A program made the translations under genes and the position numbers. Shown here piece by piece: positions 1-6,996 of a DNA stretch of 24,963 bases. Positions within the stretch are counted from its first letter, which is position 1. Every line of letters begins with the position of its first letter. Under the pieces are notes generated by a model. The model was not told the origin of the DNA. It ran no database searches and was given only the letters and a program-made list of their open reading frames with translations. Source of the stretch: Burkholderiales bacterium UBA954 (lineage in GTDB: Bacteria; Pseudomonadota; Gammaproteobacteria; Burkholderiales; Burkholderiaceae_A); assembly GCA_002293155.1 (NCBI GenBank), contig DBCQ01000054.1, positions 57,128 to 82,090 of the forward strand, read 5' to 3'.

Positions 1-569
1 TCCAGCTCTGGAGCGACGGTTTCTATAAGACCCCTAAAATTCACTACGATAAACAGACATTGAAAGGCCGCCCTTTCTTCTATTTTTCTTACGGTGCTGC
101 ATGTACTGAGGTCATAATTGACACGCTAACGGGCGAGAACCGGGTCACCCGCGTCGATATTCTTCATGATGTTGGCAGCAGTATTAACCCAGCAATTGAT
201 ATTGGACAGATTGAGGGCGGCTTTATCCAAGGGATGGGCTGGCTTACAACTGAAGAGCTCGTCTGGGATGCCAAGGGCAGACTCACGACGCATGCCCCAA
301 GTACCTATAAGATCCCGGCTGCAGGCGACACGCCGGACATCATCAATATTGCCCTCTGGCCTGAGCCCAACCGGGAAGACAACATCTTTGGATCTAAGGC
401 AGTGGGCGAGCCCCCGTTGATGCTCGCCATTAGCGTCTGGGAGGCTATCCGTGACGCAGTGTCACAAAGCGGCGGCCCGCATCCCCCACCCCGAGGCGCT
501 CTCCAGATGAACGCTCCCGCAACTCCCGAACAGATTCTGCGTGCCGTGCAGACTATTGCTGTCAGCTAG
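1..569 (+). CDS. xdhB: Xanthine dehydrogenase, molybdopterin-binding subunit (C-terminal part)
   Basis: This is the 3' end of a gene that begins upstream of the window; the frame is open from base 3 to the TAG at 567-569. The product is the large molybdenum-cofactor subunit of xanthine dehydrogenase, which hydroxylates hypoxanthine to xanthine and xanthine to urate in the cytoplasm. The visible residues include GSSINPAIDIGQIEGGFIQG, typical of the C-terminal Moco domain, and KAVGEPPLMLA, whose Glu matches the catalytic glutamate of the family (GEPP motif). The small FAD/2Fe-2S subunit gene (xdhA) would be expected just upstream. The gene is followed after 22 bp by xdhC, the usual maturation partner. 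The family assignment is firm. The choice of xanthine over another hydroxylase substrate rests on the GEPP region and on the purine genes that follow. Confidence 0.93.
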   Translation, partial: QLWSDGFYKTPKIHYDKQTLKGRPFFYFSYGAACTEVIIDTLTGENRVTRVDILHDVGSSINPAIDIGQIEGGFIQGMGWLTTEELVWDAKGRLTTHAPSTYKIPAAGDTPDIINIALWPEPNREDNIFGSKAVGEPPLMLAISVWEAIRDAVSQSGGPHPPPRGALQMNAPATPEQILRAVQTIAVS

Positions 570-591
570 CGCAATCTAAGAGTCATCCACG

Positions 592-1491
592 ATGCAGTGG
601 CTCCCCTCGAATCGAGCTCAGGCTTGTCGCGATCTATTACTCAAGGGCAATGCGGTTCTCGTTCGAGTCAATCGGGTCGAGGGCTCAACACCACGCGATG
701 AAGATGCGTGGATGCTCGTCGGTGAGGCATCGGCAATCAACACCATCGGTGGCGGGCACGTAGAGCTTCAAGCGATCCAAACCGCCCGCCAGATGCTAAC
801 GGGATTTGCGTCACGCAATCAGACCGTATCAGAATCAATCCCTGAGCGCCAAATTGAACGCCGCTTTGCCCTTGGACCCTCCCTGGGTCAATGTTGTGGC
901 GGTGTCATGCATCTGGGCTTTGAGCTTCTGCAGAAAAATACCGTCTGGTTCACGCCGGGCCACACCGCAGAATCGATGATTCCTGTTGCCTTATTTGGCG
1001 GCGGACATGTCGGCCATGCCATTGTGCGTGCACTCTTACCCCTACCATTTTCGATCAGCTGGATTGATAGCCGAGACGCCATCTTTCCCGAGTGGACTGC
1101 GGAAAATCTCAATGTTGATCATCGAGAACCGATCGAATCCGCGGTTGCTGAGCTCAACCCACAATCCTACCTACTCATTATGAGCTTTAGTCATGCGGAA
1201 GACTTTGATCTTGTCATGCACGCGCTTCTCGCCCGTCGCCAACGCGGGCCTTCCACCTTCCCATGGATTGGCCTTATCGGCAGCGAGACAAAATGGGCTC
1301 GATTCCGTCATCGTCTTACAGAGCGCGGATTTTCCAAAGATGAAATCGCTACGATTGAGTGCCCGATTGGATTGACTTCGATCGACGGAAAAGAGCCCGA
1401 AGTGATCGCCGCCTCAGTGGCCGCACAACTCTTGATTCAGAGTAACGAATCGCGAATTAAAGCCCGCAACCGAATCTCTGCGATGCGGTAG
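592..1491 (+). CDS. xdhC: Xanthine dehydrogenase accessory protein XdhC
   Basis: XdhC-family protein of 299 residues, which in characterised systems binds Moco, supports its sulfuration and delivers it to XdhB; it is not part of the mature enzyme. Motifs seen in order are GSTPR (31-35), TIGGGHVE (51-58), LGPSLGQCCGG (94-104), a Rossmann-like loop ALFGGGHVGHA (133-143) and GLIGSETKWARF (227-238), with an IDGKEPEVIA segment near the C terminus. The cysteine pair in GQCCGG is the conserved part of the first domain. The gene starts 22 bp after xdhB in the same orientation, so it is probably co-transcribed. Its last 55 bp overlap the 3' end of uraD on the opposite strand, which is unusual and is treated as a separate finding. 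Confidence 0.95.
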   Translation: MQWLPSNRAQACRDLLLKGNAVLVRVNRVEGSTPRDEDAWMLVGEASAINTIGGGHVELQAIQTARQMLTGFASRNQTVSESIPERQIERRFALGPSLGQCCGGVMHLGFELLQKNTVWFTPGHTAESMIPVALFGGGHVGHAIVRALLPLPFSISWIDSRDAIFPEWTAENLNVDHREPIESAVAELNPQSYLLIMSFSHAEDFDLVMHALLARRQRGPSTFPWIGLIGSETKWARFRHRLTERGFSKDEIATIECPIGLTSIDGKEPEVIAASVAAQLLIQSNESRIKARNRISAMR

Positions 1492-1967
1492 ATTTGCTGC
1501 AGGCACATCTCAAACTCAACGGCCTGCGTATTACCGAGCCGACTGGTGAAGTTCTCAATAATGCTCGCTCGGTTATGCCCCGTTACGGCAAGAATAAAGG
1601 GAAACCCAAACTTCTCGTTATAGGCAGTATTTAAGCGGGTAAGCGTTTCATATTCCTCAGGGGAGCACGCATTGAGGCCCGCCCCGCTTTGTTCATTTGT
1701 AGAGTCCTGGGTGAGCTCTCCCCGAATCGCCGCCTTACCGGCAAGCTCTGGATGCGCGCGAATTAACGCAAGTTGTTGATCGTGATTCGCCGAGGCGACG
1801 CATGCCACCATTGCCGCATGCAATGCCGCAATGGTCGGAAACGGGCGTTGGTCTGCGACCCCATGCGCGACCCACGGACTATGCTCAAAAATTGCGCCTA
1901 ACTCATGAATAAATCGCGCGTTGTCTAACTGATTGATCTCGGATAACGACAGGGTCTTAAGACTCAT
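1437..1967 (-). CDS. uraD: OHCU decarboxylase
   Basis: 2-oxo-4-hydroxy-4-carboxy-5-ureidoimidazoline decarboxylase, 176 residues. It converts OHCU, the product of HIU hydrolase, stereospecifically to (S)-allantoin. Conserved elements are AHPELAGKAA (71-80, catalytic-type His72), STNEQSGAGL (89-98, Glu92) and AYNEKFGFPFI (115-125). The His-Glu spacing of 20 residues equals the His67/Glu87 spacing known from the zebrafish enzyme. The start ATG overlaps the puuE stop codon in an ATGA at 1964-1967, so translation is probably coupled to puuE in the unit gntR-puuE-uraD. It is a stand-alone protein, not fused to UraH or PuuE as in some bacteria. The 3' end overlaps xdhC by 55 bp on the other strand. 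Confidence 0.96.
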   Translation of the reverse strand: MSLKTLSLSEINQLDNARFIHELGAIFEHSPWVAHGVADQRPFPTIAALHAAMVACVASANHDQQLALIRAHPELAGKAAIRGELTQDSTNEQSGAGLNACSPEEYETLTRLNTAYNEKFGFPFILAVTGHNRASIIENFTSRLGNTQAVEFEMCLQQIYRIAEIRLRALIRDSLL

Positions 1968-2905
1968 CGCAAGAATTCCTTGGCAGGAAACTCTGAGACC
2001 CAGTGCTTTGCAATATCAATACGCCGACAAATCCAGACATCGGGATGTCGCTCGATGTGATCAAGAAAACGTTGTAGCCCTCGAAATCGTCCAGGCCGCC
2101 CGAGGAGCCGACAATGTAATCCGATTGACATCATTTTGGGCTTGTTCTGGCCTCTGGGGTCGCCCTCTTCGTACAGGACATCAAAGCTATCTTTCAAATA
2201 ATCAAAAAAATGATTCCCGGTATTAAACCCCTGCGGAGTTGCGAACCGCATATCATTCGTGTCTAACGTATAGGGCACAATCAGATGCGCTTTATGCTCT
2301 CCGTTTGGCATCTCAACCTTGGTCCACAACGGTAGGTCATCACCATAGTAATCGGAGTCATAGAGGTAGCCACCCTGCTCGATCAAGAGCCGCCGTGTAT
2401 TTGGTGAATCACGCCCCGTATACCAGCCCAGAGGGGCCGACCCTGTCAAGGCGGTGAGGGTCTCGGTCGCGCGTTGCATATGCTCACGCTCAACATCAAC
2501 GGGAACATTCTGATAGTGAATCCAACGCCAGCCATGATTGGCAATCTCATGGCCGAGCGCCACCATCTGCTTGACCAATTCCGGATGACGCTCGAGTGCC
2601 ATCGCAACACCAAAAACCGTAAGTGGCCAGCCGCGACGCTTGAATTCCTCCAAGAGCCGCCAGACCCCCACACGGGAACCATATTCGTAGATCGACTCCA
2701 TTGAGAGATGTCGGGCGGGATAACTCTCGGCCCCAACGATCTCGGATAGAAATCTCTCAGACCCCTCATCCCCGTGAAGCACGCAATTCTCTGCGCCCTC
2801 TTCATAATTCAAAACGAACTGCACGGCGATCCGCGCTTTGTTTGGCCAGTTCGCGTGAGGCGGATTACCTTGATAGCCAATTAAATCTCGGGGATATCTC
2901 GACAT
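1964..2905 (-). CDS. puuE: Allantoinase, PuuE (polysaccharide deacetylase-like) type
   Basis: Allantoinase of the PuuE type, 313 residues, which opens the hydantoin ring of (S)-allantoin to give allantoate. It belongs to the polysaccharide deacetylase/NodB fold rather than the metal-dependent AllB amidohydrolases. Features seen are an N-terminal RYPRDLIGYQGNPP, RVGVWRLLEEFKRRGWPLTVF (78-98), GHEIANHGWRWIHYQ (118-132) and GWYTGRDSPNTRRLL (160-174), all typical of PuuE. The length is close to that of the Pseudomonas enzyme (about 310). A good Shine-Dalgarno, AAAAGGAG, lies inside the last codons of gntR, whose stop is only 3 bp upstream. It is coupled to uraD by the ATGA overlap, so consecutive pathway steps are made together. 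Confidence 0.95.
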   Translation of the reverse strand: MSRYPRDLIGYQGNPPHANWPNKARIAVQFVLNYEEGAENCVLHGDEGSERFLSEIVGAESYPARHLSMESIYEYGSRVGVWRLLEEFKRRGWPLTVFGVAMALERHPELVKQMVALGHEIANHGWRWIHYQNVPVDVEREHMQRATETLTALTGSAPLGWYTGRDSPNTRRLLIEQGGYLYDSDYYGDDLPLWTKVEMPNGEHKAHLIVPYTLDTNDMRFATPQGFNTGNHFFDYLKDSFDVLYEEGDPRGQNKPKMMSIGLHCRLLGRPGRFRGLQRFLDHIERHPDVWICRRIDIAKHWVSEFPAKEFLR

Positions 2906-2908
2906 CGA

Positions 2909-3625
2909 TTAACTCCTTTTTGTTCCGAGTACATTGCGCAGATCAACCCGATGAACCTTCTGGGGGGTACGCGTTGCGCAGTGCTGTAGATGCTCACGCA
3001 TACGCTCTACGGCAACTTCAGAATCTCCACTGGACAATGCATCAACAATGGCCTGGTGTTCATCAAACGAGCAACTCCCCGAGGCCATCGGGTGATTGCC
3101 CGAAATCATTAAAGTCGTTCGTGAGACGTATTTCTTAACTGCCAAGACCAGGGTCTGATTGCCCGACAACTTGGCCAGCTCGACATGAAACTGGGCCGAC
3201 AGCCGAATCCAGCCCTCTCGATCACCCGTGCGCCAAGCAAGACGCTCCTCTTGCACCATGTCGGCTAGGCGTTGGCAGGCTTGCGCATCCAGATGGGGCG
3301 CGATTTTTTCTAAAAGGGCACATTCCAGAAAGGTTCTGAGTTCGAACATCTCCTGGGCTTCGCGTTCGTCGGGGTTCGCAATAAAGGCCCCTCGGTTAGC
3401 CTTTATATCGACCACACCATCCGCCTCGAGCTTGGCCAAGACTTGCCGAACCTGATGACGCGGCAGATGGTAAATCTCACAGAGATCCCGCTCGGTGAGC
3501 TTCGTCTCTGCGCCCAACTTCAGGCCCATGATCGCGTCGTAGATCTCGGAGTACATACGGTCTGCCAAGGCCTGCGCGCGATGGGCTGTGCTGGGATGCC
3601 GATCCTTGTGGGGTACCAAGTTCAT
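2909..3625 (-). CDS. GntR-family regulator, FadR/FCD subfamily, of the purine genes
   Basis: DNA-binding regulator of 238 residues. A winged helix-turn-helix lies at about 17-83 (LTERDLCEIYHLPRHQVRQV in the recognition region) and an all-helical FCD ligand domain at about 92-215. FCD metal/ligand histidines are visible as H147 (FHVEL), H190 (DEHQAI) and H212 (REHLQH). It heads the minus-strand unit with puuE and uraD and diverges from uraH, so it very likely controls this pathway. GntR-type purine regulators such as HpxS of Klebsiella are a functional precedent. The effector is unknown; a pathway intermediate such as allantoin or urate is an inference. No convincing Shine-Dalgarno precedes the ATG. 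A perfect palindrome at 3624-3639 covers the start codon, which suggests autoregulation. Confidence 0.88.
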   Translation of the reverse strand: MNLVPHKDRHPSTAHRAQALADRMYSEIYDAIMGLKLGAETKLTERDLCEIYHLPRHQVRQVLAKLEADGVVDIKANRGAFIANPDEREAQEMFELRTFLECALLEKIAPHLDAQACQRLADMVQEERLAWRTGDREGWIRLSAQFHVELAKLSGNQTLVLAVKKYVSRTTLMISGNHPMASGSCSFDEHQAIVDALSSGDSEVAVERMREHLQHCATRTPQKVHRVDLRNVLGTKRS

Positions 3626-3639
3626 ATTGTCGACAATAT
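3624..3639. promoter_or_regulatory. Candidate GntR operator 1 (16-bp perfect palindrome)
   Basis: ATATTGTCGACAATAT is a perfect dyad. It overlaps the gntR start codon (3623-3625) by two bases and also covers a -10-like TATATT on the minus strand (3635-3640). The form, AT-rich arms around a central GTCGAC, resembles operators of FCD-type GntR proteins. A second copy of its 12-bp core lies at 3863-3874 inside uraH. Binding here would block transcription of gntR-puuE-uraD. Assignment to this regulator is inference. Confidence 0.68.
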
Positions 3640-3689
3640 ATCTCTAGATTGACCAAATTTTTCGACCCAAGACGCAGGTCAAGGGTTTA

Positions 3690-3728
3690 CCCTCATCTCG
3701 TCAGAATGAGGGCCTCAACTTGTCAGAA
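3690..3728. repeat. Direct repeat and nested inverted repeat upstream of uraH
   Basis: CCTCATCTCGTCAGAA (3691-3706) is repeated as CCTCAACTTGTCAGAA (3713-3728): 14 of 16 bases match at a 22-bp pitch, about two helical turns. The first copy is also part of a 7-bp inverted repeat, CCCTCAT / ATGAGGG (3690-3696 and 3706-3712). The second copy contains the candidate -35 box of the uraH promoter. It may be a tandem site for a second regulator, distinct from the GTCGAC operators. Confidence 0.5.
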
Positions 3729-3748
3729 AAAGCTATCGGTACCACAAT
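3720..3748 (+). promoter_or_regulatory. Candidate sigma-70 promoter for uraH-puuD-alc-allA
   Basis: A TTGTCA -35 (3720-3725, five of six consensus bases) and a CACAAT -10 (3743-3748, four of six) are separated by 17 bp. This places transcription start near 3755 and leaves about 30 nt of leader with an AGGGA ribosome site (3775-3779) five bases before the uraH ATG. The weak -10 would fit an activated or regulated promoter. This is prediction from sequence only. Confidence 0.4.
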
Positions 3749-3784
3749 GGAACCTGCACGTTTAAGAAAGATCTAGGGATAGCC

Positions 3785-4138
3785 ATGGGAAAACTGACGA
3801 CCCACGTTCTGGACACCGCAAACGGGAGACCCGGCAGCGGGGTCGAAATCGTCCTCCAGAAAATTGTCGACAATTCCATGAACACGATCGGCCAGTTCAC
3901 CACCAATCAGGACGGTCGCTGCGATCGCCCCCTACTCGAAGGCGAGCAACTCACCACCGGTGAATATCTGCTCGTATTCCACATGGGCGACTACTTCACA
4001 AAACTTGGGGCACAACTGCCAAACCCGAAGTTTCTCGATAAGGTCTGGGTTCGATTTGGTATTGCCGATCCAGTCCAGCATTATCACGTGCCACTCGTTG
4101 CCACACCCTGGAGTTACTCAACCTACCGAGGCTCCTAG
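3785..4138 (+). CDS. uraH: 5-hydroxyisourate hydrolase (transthyretin-like)
   Basis: HIU hydrolase of 117 residues, the normal family length. It hydrolyses 5-hydroxyisourate from the urate oxidase reaction to OHCU. The family signature is complete: LTTHVLDTANGRPG at the N terminus (His7), DGRCD (Arg45), HYHVPLVATPWSYSTYRGS at the end (His99/His101) and the terminal YRGS tetrapeptide. No signal peptide is visible, so it is cytoplasmic. The start is supported by AGGGA five bases upstream. It is the first gene of the plus-strand unit and is followed by puuD after 17 bp, which pairs the enzyme with the source of its unstable substrate. A 14-bp perfect palindrome lies within codons 26-31. Confidence 0.97.
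   Translation: MGKLTTHVLDTANGRPGSGVEIVLQKIVDNSMNTIGQFTTNQDGRCDRPLLEGEQLTTGEYLLVFHMGDYFTKLGAQLPNPKFLDKVWVRFGIADPVQHYHVPLVATPWSYSTYRGS
3862..3875. promoter_or_regulatory. Candidate GntR operator 2, inside uraH (14-bp palindrome)
   Basis: AATTGTCGACAATT is a perfect dyad sharing the 12-base core ATTGTCGACAAT with the palindrome on the gntR start codon; the centres are 237 bp apart. It lies about 107 bp downstream of the predicted uraH transcription start. It could act as a roadblock or as the second contact of a repression loop. Two identical 12-bp dyads flanking one divergent control region are unlikely by chance, but binding is not shown. Confidence 0.6.
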
Positions 4139-4155
4139 GCACGGTGTGAATCGCG

Positions 4156-5334
4156 ATGGATAGCCTACTTCCTTACCTACTCGATTGGGCCAACATGTTG
4201 TTGCGTTGGCTGCACCTCATCGTTGGTATCGCCTGGATTGGATCATCGTTTTATTTTGTTTGGCTCGACAACAGCCTAACGGCGCCCAAGGATGAAAAGC
4301 TCAAGTCTCTCGGGGTTAGCGGCGAATTGTGGGCGGTTCATGGTGGCGGCTTTTATAACCCCCAGAAATACCTTCTTGCACCCGCAGAGTTGCCACAGAA
4401 TTTGCACTGGTTTTATTGGGAGTCCTACAGCACCTGGCTCTCAGGGTTTGCACTGTTCTGTATCGCCTACCTGCTGAGCCCAAGCATCATGTTGGTCGAT
4501 AAGAACGTCTTTCAGATGTCGGCGCCCGTTGCGATCCTGGCTGCCCTCGGTTATCTCGTCGCAGGATGGTTTGTCTACGATGCCATCTGCCGACTCTTTG
4601 GCGTTGGCGACGATGCCGACAAAAAAGTAGCGGTCTCCCTGATTCTCTACGTCGGGATTGCCGCATGGGTTGCCTGCCATCTCTTTGCTGGCCGGGCCGC
4701 GTTCCTCATGACAGGCGCCATGATCGCCACCATCATGTCGGCCAATGTGTTGGTCTGGATCATCCCCGGCCAACGCAAAGTGATCGCAAGCATGAAGCGG
4801 GGAGAGTCACCCGACCCCATTCATGGCCAACGCGGTAAACAACGCAGCGTTCACAACACCTATTTCACGCTACCCGTTCTATTTGCGATGCTGTCAAATC
4901 ACTACAGCGGTCTTTATAACGCGCCCGACAACTGGCTGGTTTTAATTCTAGTGATGGCCGGTGGTGCACTGATCCGCCATTTCTTCGTGTCGCGCCACAA
5001 ACAGGCGCCCAGCCTGACCGCCTTGGCGCTTGGGGTCACCCTAATCGGCATTGCCGCATGGAAGGCGGCCCCTGCGCCCGTCGGTATCACTTCACCAACG
5101 GCCACGCCAACCCTCGCGCAAGTAGAAACCATAATTAACGAGCGCTGCGTGTCATGCCATAACGCTCAGATGGCAAGTAAAAATATACGTCTCGATGGAC
5201 CAGATCGCATTCAATCGCAGCTGCCGCTTATTCACCAGCAGGTCGTGGTCACACGACTGATGCCAATCAATAACTCAACGGCGATTACCGAAGAAGAACG
5301 GTTAAAGATCGATCTCTGGTTTAAATCACAATAA
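4156..5334 (+). CDS. puuD: Membrane urate oxidase with C-terminal cytochrome c domain
   Basis: PuuD-family urate oxidase, 392 residues. The first ~310 residues hold about eight hydrophobic segments, beginning with LLRWLHLIVGIAWIGSSFYF, and carry the conserved N-terminal His and Trp pattern of the family. The C-terminal ~70 residues form a cytochrome c domain with one haem site, CVSCH (331-335), and Met369 in RLMP as likely sixth ligand. In the characterised Agrobacterium protein the cytochrome domain is expected to pass electrons from urate to the respiratory chain, so no H2O2 is released, unlike uricase. The gene lies between uraH and alc, which fits urate to HIU conversion. The ribosome site is weak, perhaps because of coupling to uraH. 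Confidence 0.95.
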   Translation: MDSLLPYLLDWANMLLRWLHLIVGIAWIGSSFYFVWLDNSLTAPKDEKLKSLGVSGELWAVHGGGFYNPQKYLLAPAELPQNLHWFYWESYSTWLSGFALFCIAYLLSPSIMLVDKNVFQMSAPVAILAALGYLVAGWFVYDAICRLFGVGDDADKKVAVSLILYVGIAAWVACHLFAGRAAFLMTGAMIATIMSANVLVWIIPGQRKVIASMKRGESPDPIHGQRGKQRSVHNTYFTLPVLFAMLSNHYSGLYNAPDNWLVLILVMAGGALIRHFFVSRHKQAPSLTALALGVTLIGIAAWKAAPAPVGITSPTATPTLAQVETIINERCVSCHNAQMASKNIRLDGPDRIQSQLPLIHQQVVVTRLMPINNSTAITEEERLKIDLWFKSQ

Positions 5335-5361
5335 TTAAAACCTAAAGAAGAGCACCTCGCA

Positions 5362-6369
5362 ATGGCACTCCCCCCGGTCGACCCAGACGCACCTTACTTC
5401 ACGAAACGATTTATCAACCTGGCCGATGAGCGCCTTGGCGCAAAAGCCCTTGAGTGTTCAGATGAATTTTTCGCGCCACTACAGCGCATGCTGAATCCAG
5501 AGCCCGCTGTCTTTATTCCTGGTAAATACGACGCCCACGGGAAGTGGATGGATGGCTGGGAATCGCGTCGCAAGAGAGTCGCTGGTTCAGACTGGGGCAT
5601 CATTCGGCTTGCCCGCCCAGGGCGTATCTATGGCGTTGATATCGACACCAGCCACTTCACCGGGAACTATGCGCCGGCCGCATCCATTGAAGGCTGCGAC
5701 CTCTCGGGCGATCCAGATTCAACCACCAAGTGGTTCACGATTTTGGAATCGACCACCCTCAACGGTAATAGCCATCACTATCTCGACATCACATCCGACC
5801 GTAAAGTCAGCCATCTGCGAATCAATATCTACCCCGACGGCGGCATTGCACGGCTGCGCGTCTTCGGCCGTCCCGCCGTTGATTGGGAGCAGGTAAAGCC
5901 CGGAGAACTCATCGATGTCGCGGCTGCTGATAATGGTGCGACCATCGTTGCTGTAAACAATGAGCACTTTGGTCTTGCAAGCAATATGCTGATGCCGGGG
6001 CGCGGAGTCAATATGGGCGACGGCTGGGAGACCCGCAGGCTGCGCCAACCAGGTAATGATTGGTGTGTGATTGCCTTGGCCCATTCGGCCACCATCAAGA
6101 AAGTTGAAATCGACACCGCACACTTCAAGGGCAATTATCCAGATCGCTGCTCCTTGCAAGCGAGTCGTGTCACAGGGGGCACTGCCCAATCAATCGTTAC
6201 CCAGTGCATGTTCTGGCCTACCCTCATGGCTGAACAGAAACTCGAGATGGATAAGCAGCACTACTTTGCCTCTGAGCTTGAATCGATCGGCAGAGTTACC
6301 CATGTACGCCTGAACATCTTTCCCGATGGGGGCGTCTCAAGAATTCGACTCTGGGGTGAAATCGTATGA
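5362..6369 (+). CDS. alc: Allantoicase
   Basis: Allantoate amidinohydrolase, 335 residues. It splits allantoate into (S)-ureidoglycolate and urea. The protein shows the internal duplication typical of allantoicase: DGWESRR (64-70) with HFTGNY and [11 protein letters not shown] (151-161) in the first half, and DGWETRR (220-226) with HFKGNY and [11 protein letters not shown] (314-324) in the second. Each half is a jelly-roll domain. The gene follows puuD after 27 bp and overlaps allA by the 4-bp ATGA at 6366-6369, so the last two reactions are translationally coupled. Using Alc rather than allantoate amidohydrolase means that nitrogen leaves as urea, not ammonia. Confidence 0.97.
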   Translation: MALPPVDPDAPYFTKRFINLADERLGAKALECSDEFFAPLQRMLNPEPAVFIPGKYDAHGKWMDGWESRRKRVAGSDWGIIRLARPGRIYGVDIDTSHFTGNYAPAASIEGCDLSGDPDSTTKWFTILESTTLNGNSHHYLDITSDRKVSHLRINIYPDGGIARLRVFGRPAVDWEQVKPGELIDVAAADNGATIVAVNNEHFGLASNMLMPGRGVNMGDGWETRRLRQPGNDWCVIALAHSATIKKVEIDTAHFKGNYPDRCSLQASRVTGGTAQSIVTQCMFWPTLMAEQKLEMDKQHYFASELESIGRVTHVRLNIFPDGGVSRIRLWGEIV

Positions 6370-6893
6370 TTGCAATCCCGTTACACCCACTAACCCGTGA
6401 GAACTTTGCCCCCTTCGGCGAGTTGCTCACTCTCGATGACGCAGAACACTTCCCAATCAATAGCGGCACCACTGAGCGCTATCATGCCCTCTCCAAAGTC
6501 GATGTTACCGACCAGGGTGGGCAGCCGATCATCAGCCTATTTCGTGGCCAGGCCTTCCACCTGCCCTTCCAGCTGCGCGTGATGGAGCGCCACCCCCTTG
6601 GTAGCCAGACCTTTATTCCCGTAAATGCGCAGCCGGGTAGCCGATATCTCGTAGTGGTCGCCGCGCCATGCCCAGCCAATGAACCGGCAATTGGGGCAGG
6701 AATGAGGGCCTTTATCGCCCGAGGGTTTGAAGGGGTCACCTACGGAAAAGGGGTCTGGCACCACCCTTTAATTAGCCTGGACCGGGATGCCGATTTCATC
6801 GTTGTCGACCGTCAAGGGTCGGGTAACAACTGTGATGAAATCACCTTGGGTGCACAATATGTTGTGTCGTCTCAGACTATGGAAATGGCTTGA
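6366..6893 (+). CDS. allA: Ureidoglycolate lyase
   Basis: AllA-family ureidoglycolate lyase (urea-releasing), 175 residues. It converts (S)-ureidoglycolate to glyoxylate and urea. Family motifs are visible: [10 protein letters not shown] near the N terminus, [13 protein letters not shown] (74-86) and [16 protein letters not shown] (123-138). It is a cytoplasmic cupin-fold enzyme of normal length (E. coli AllA is about 160). The start codon lies inside the alc stop (ATGA), so it depends on upstream translation. It is the last enzyme of the urate pathway in the window. No urease or glyoxylate-handling gene follows, so both must lie elsewhere if urea and glyoxylate are used. Confidence 0.96.
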   Translation: MIAIPLHPLTRENFAPFGELLTLDDAEHFPINSGTTERYHALSKVDVTDQGGQPIISLFRGQAFHLPFQLRVMERHPLGSQTFIPVNAQPGSRYLVVVAAPCPANEPAIGAGMRAFIARGFEGVTYGKGVWHHPLISLDRDADFIVVDRQGSGNNCDEITLGAQYVVSSQTMEMA

Positions 6894-6956
6894 TTTTTGC
6901 TTGATCGCTGTGCGGTGTTTTGGTTAGAAGTTTCTAGTTAGAGCACTCGTTTAACC

Positions 6957-6975
6957 CAGGAACATCGGGTTCCTG
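6957..6975 (+). other. Hairpin or operator dyad upstream of the first ABC importer
   Basis: CAGGAAC and GTTCCTG form a perfect 7-bp inverted repeat around a 5-base loop in the 103-bp gap between allA and the next gene. It ends 11 bases before the GGAGGA ribosome site (6987-6992). No T-run follows, so it is not a canonical terminator. It could be a regulator site or a stabilising hairpin separating the enzyme and importer transcripts. No convincing promoter was found in this gap. Confidence 0.4.
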
Positions 6976-6996
6976 TCTTAATTACCGGAGGAAGTT

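Noticed and set aside
5719..6189. 156-codon minus-strand ORF inside alc
   Set aside because: It is antisense to a clear allantoicase with conserved duplicated motifs and has no recognisable domain or ribosome site.
6802..6810. TTGTCGACC, a possible further GntR site in allA
   Set aside because: Only one half of the dyad is present; the same applies to TTGTCGACC at about 14259-14267.
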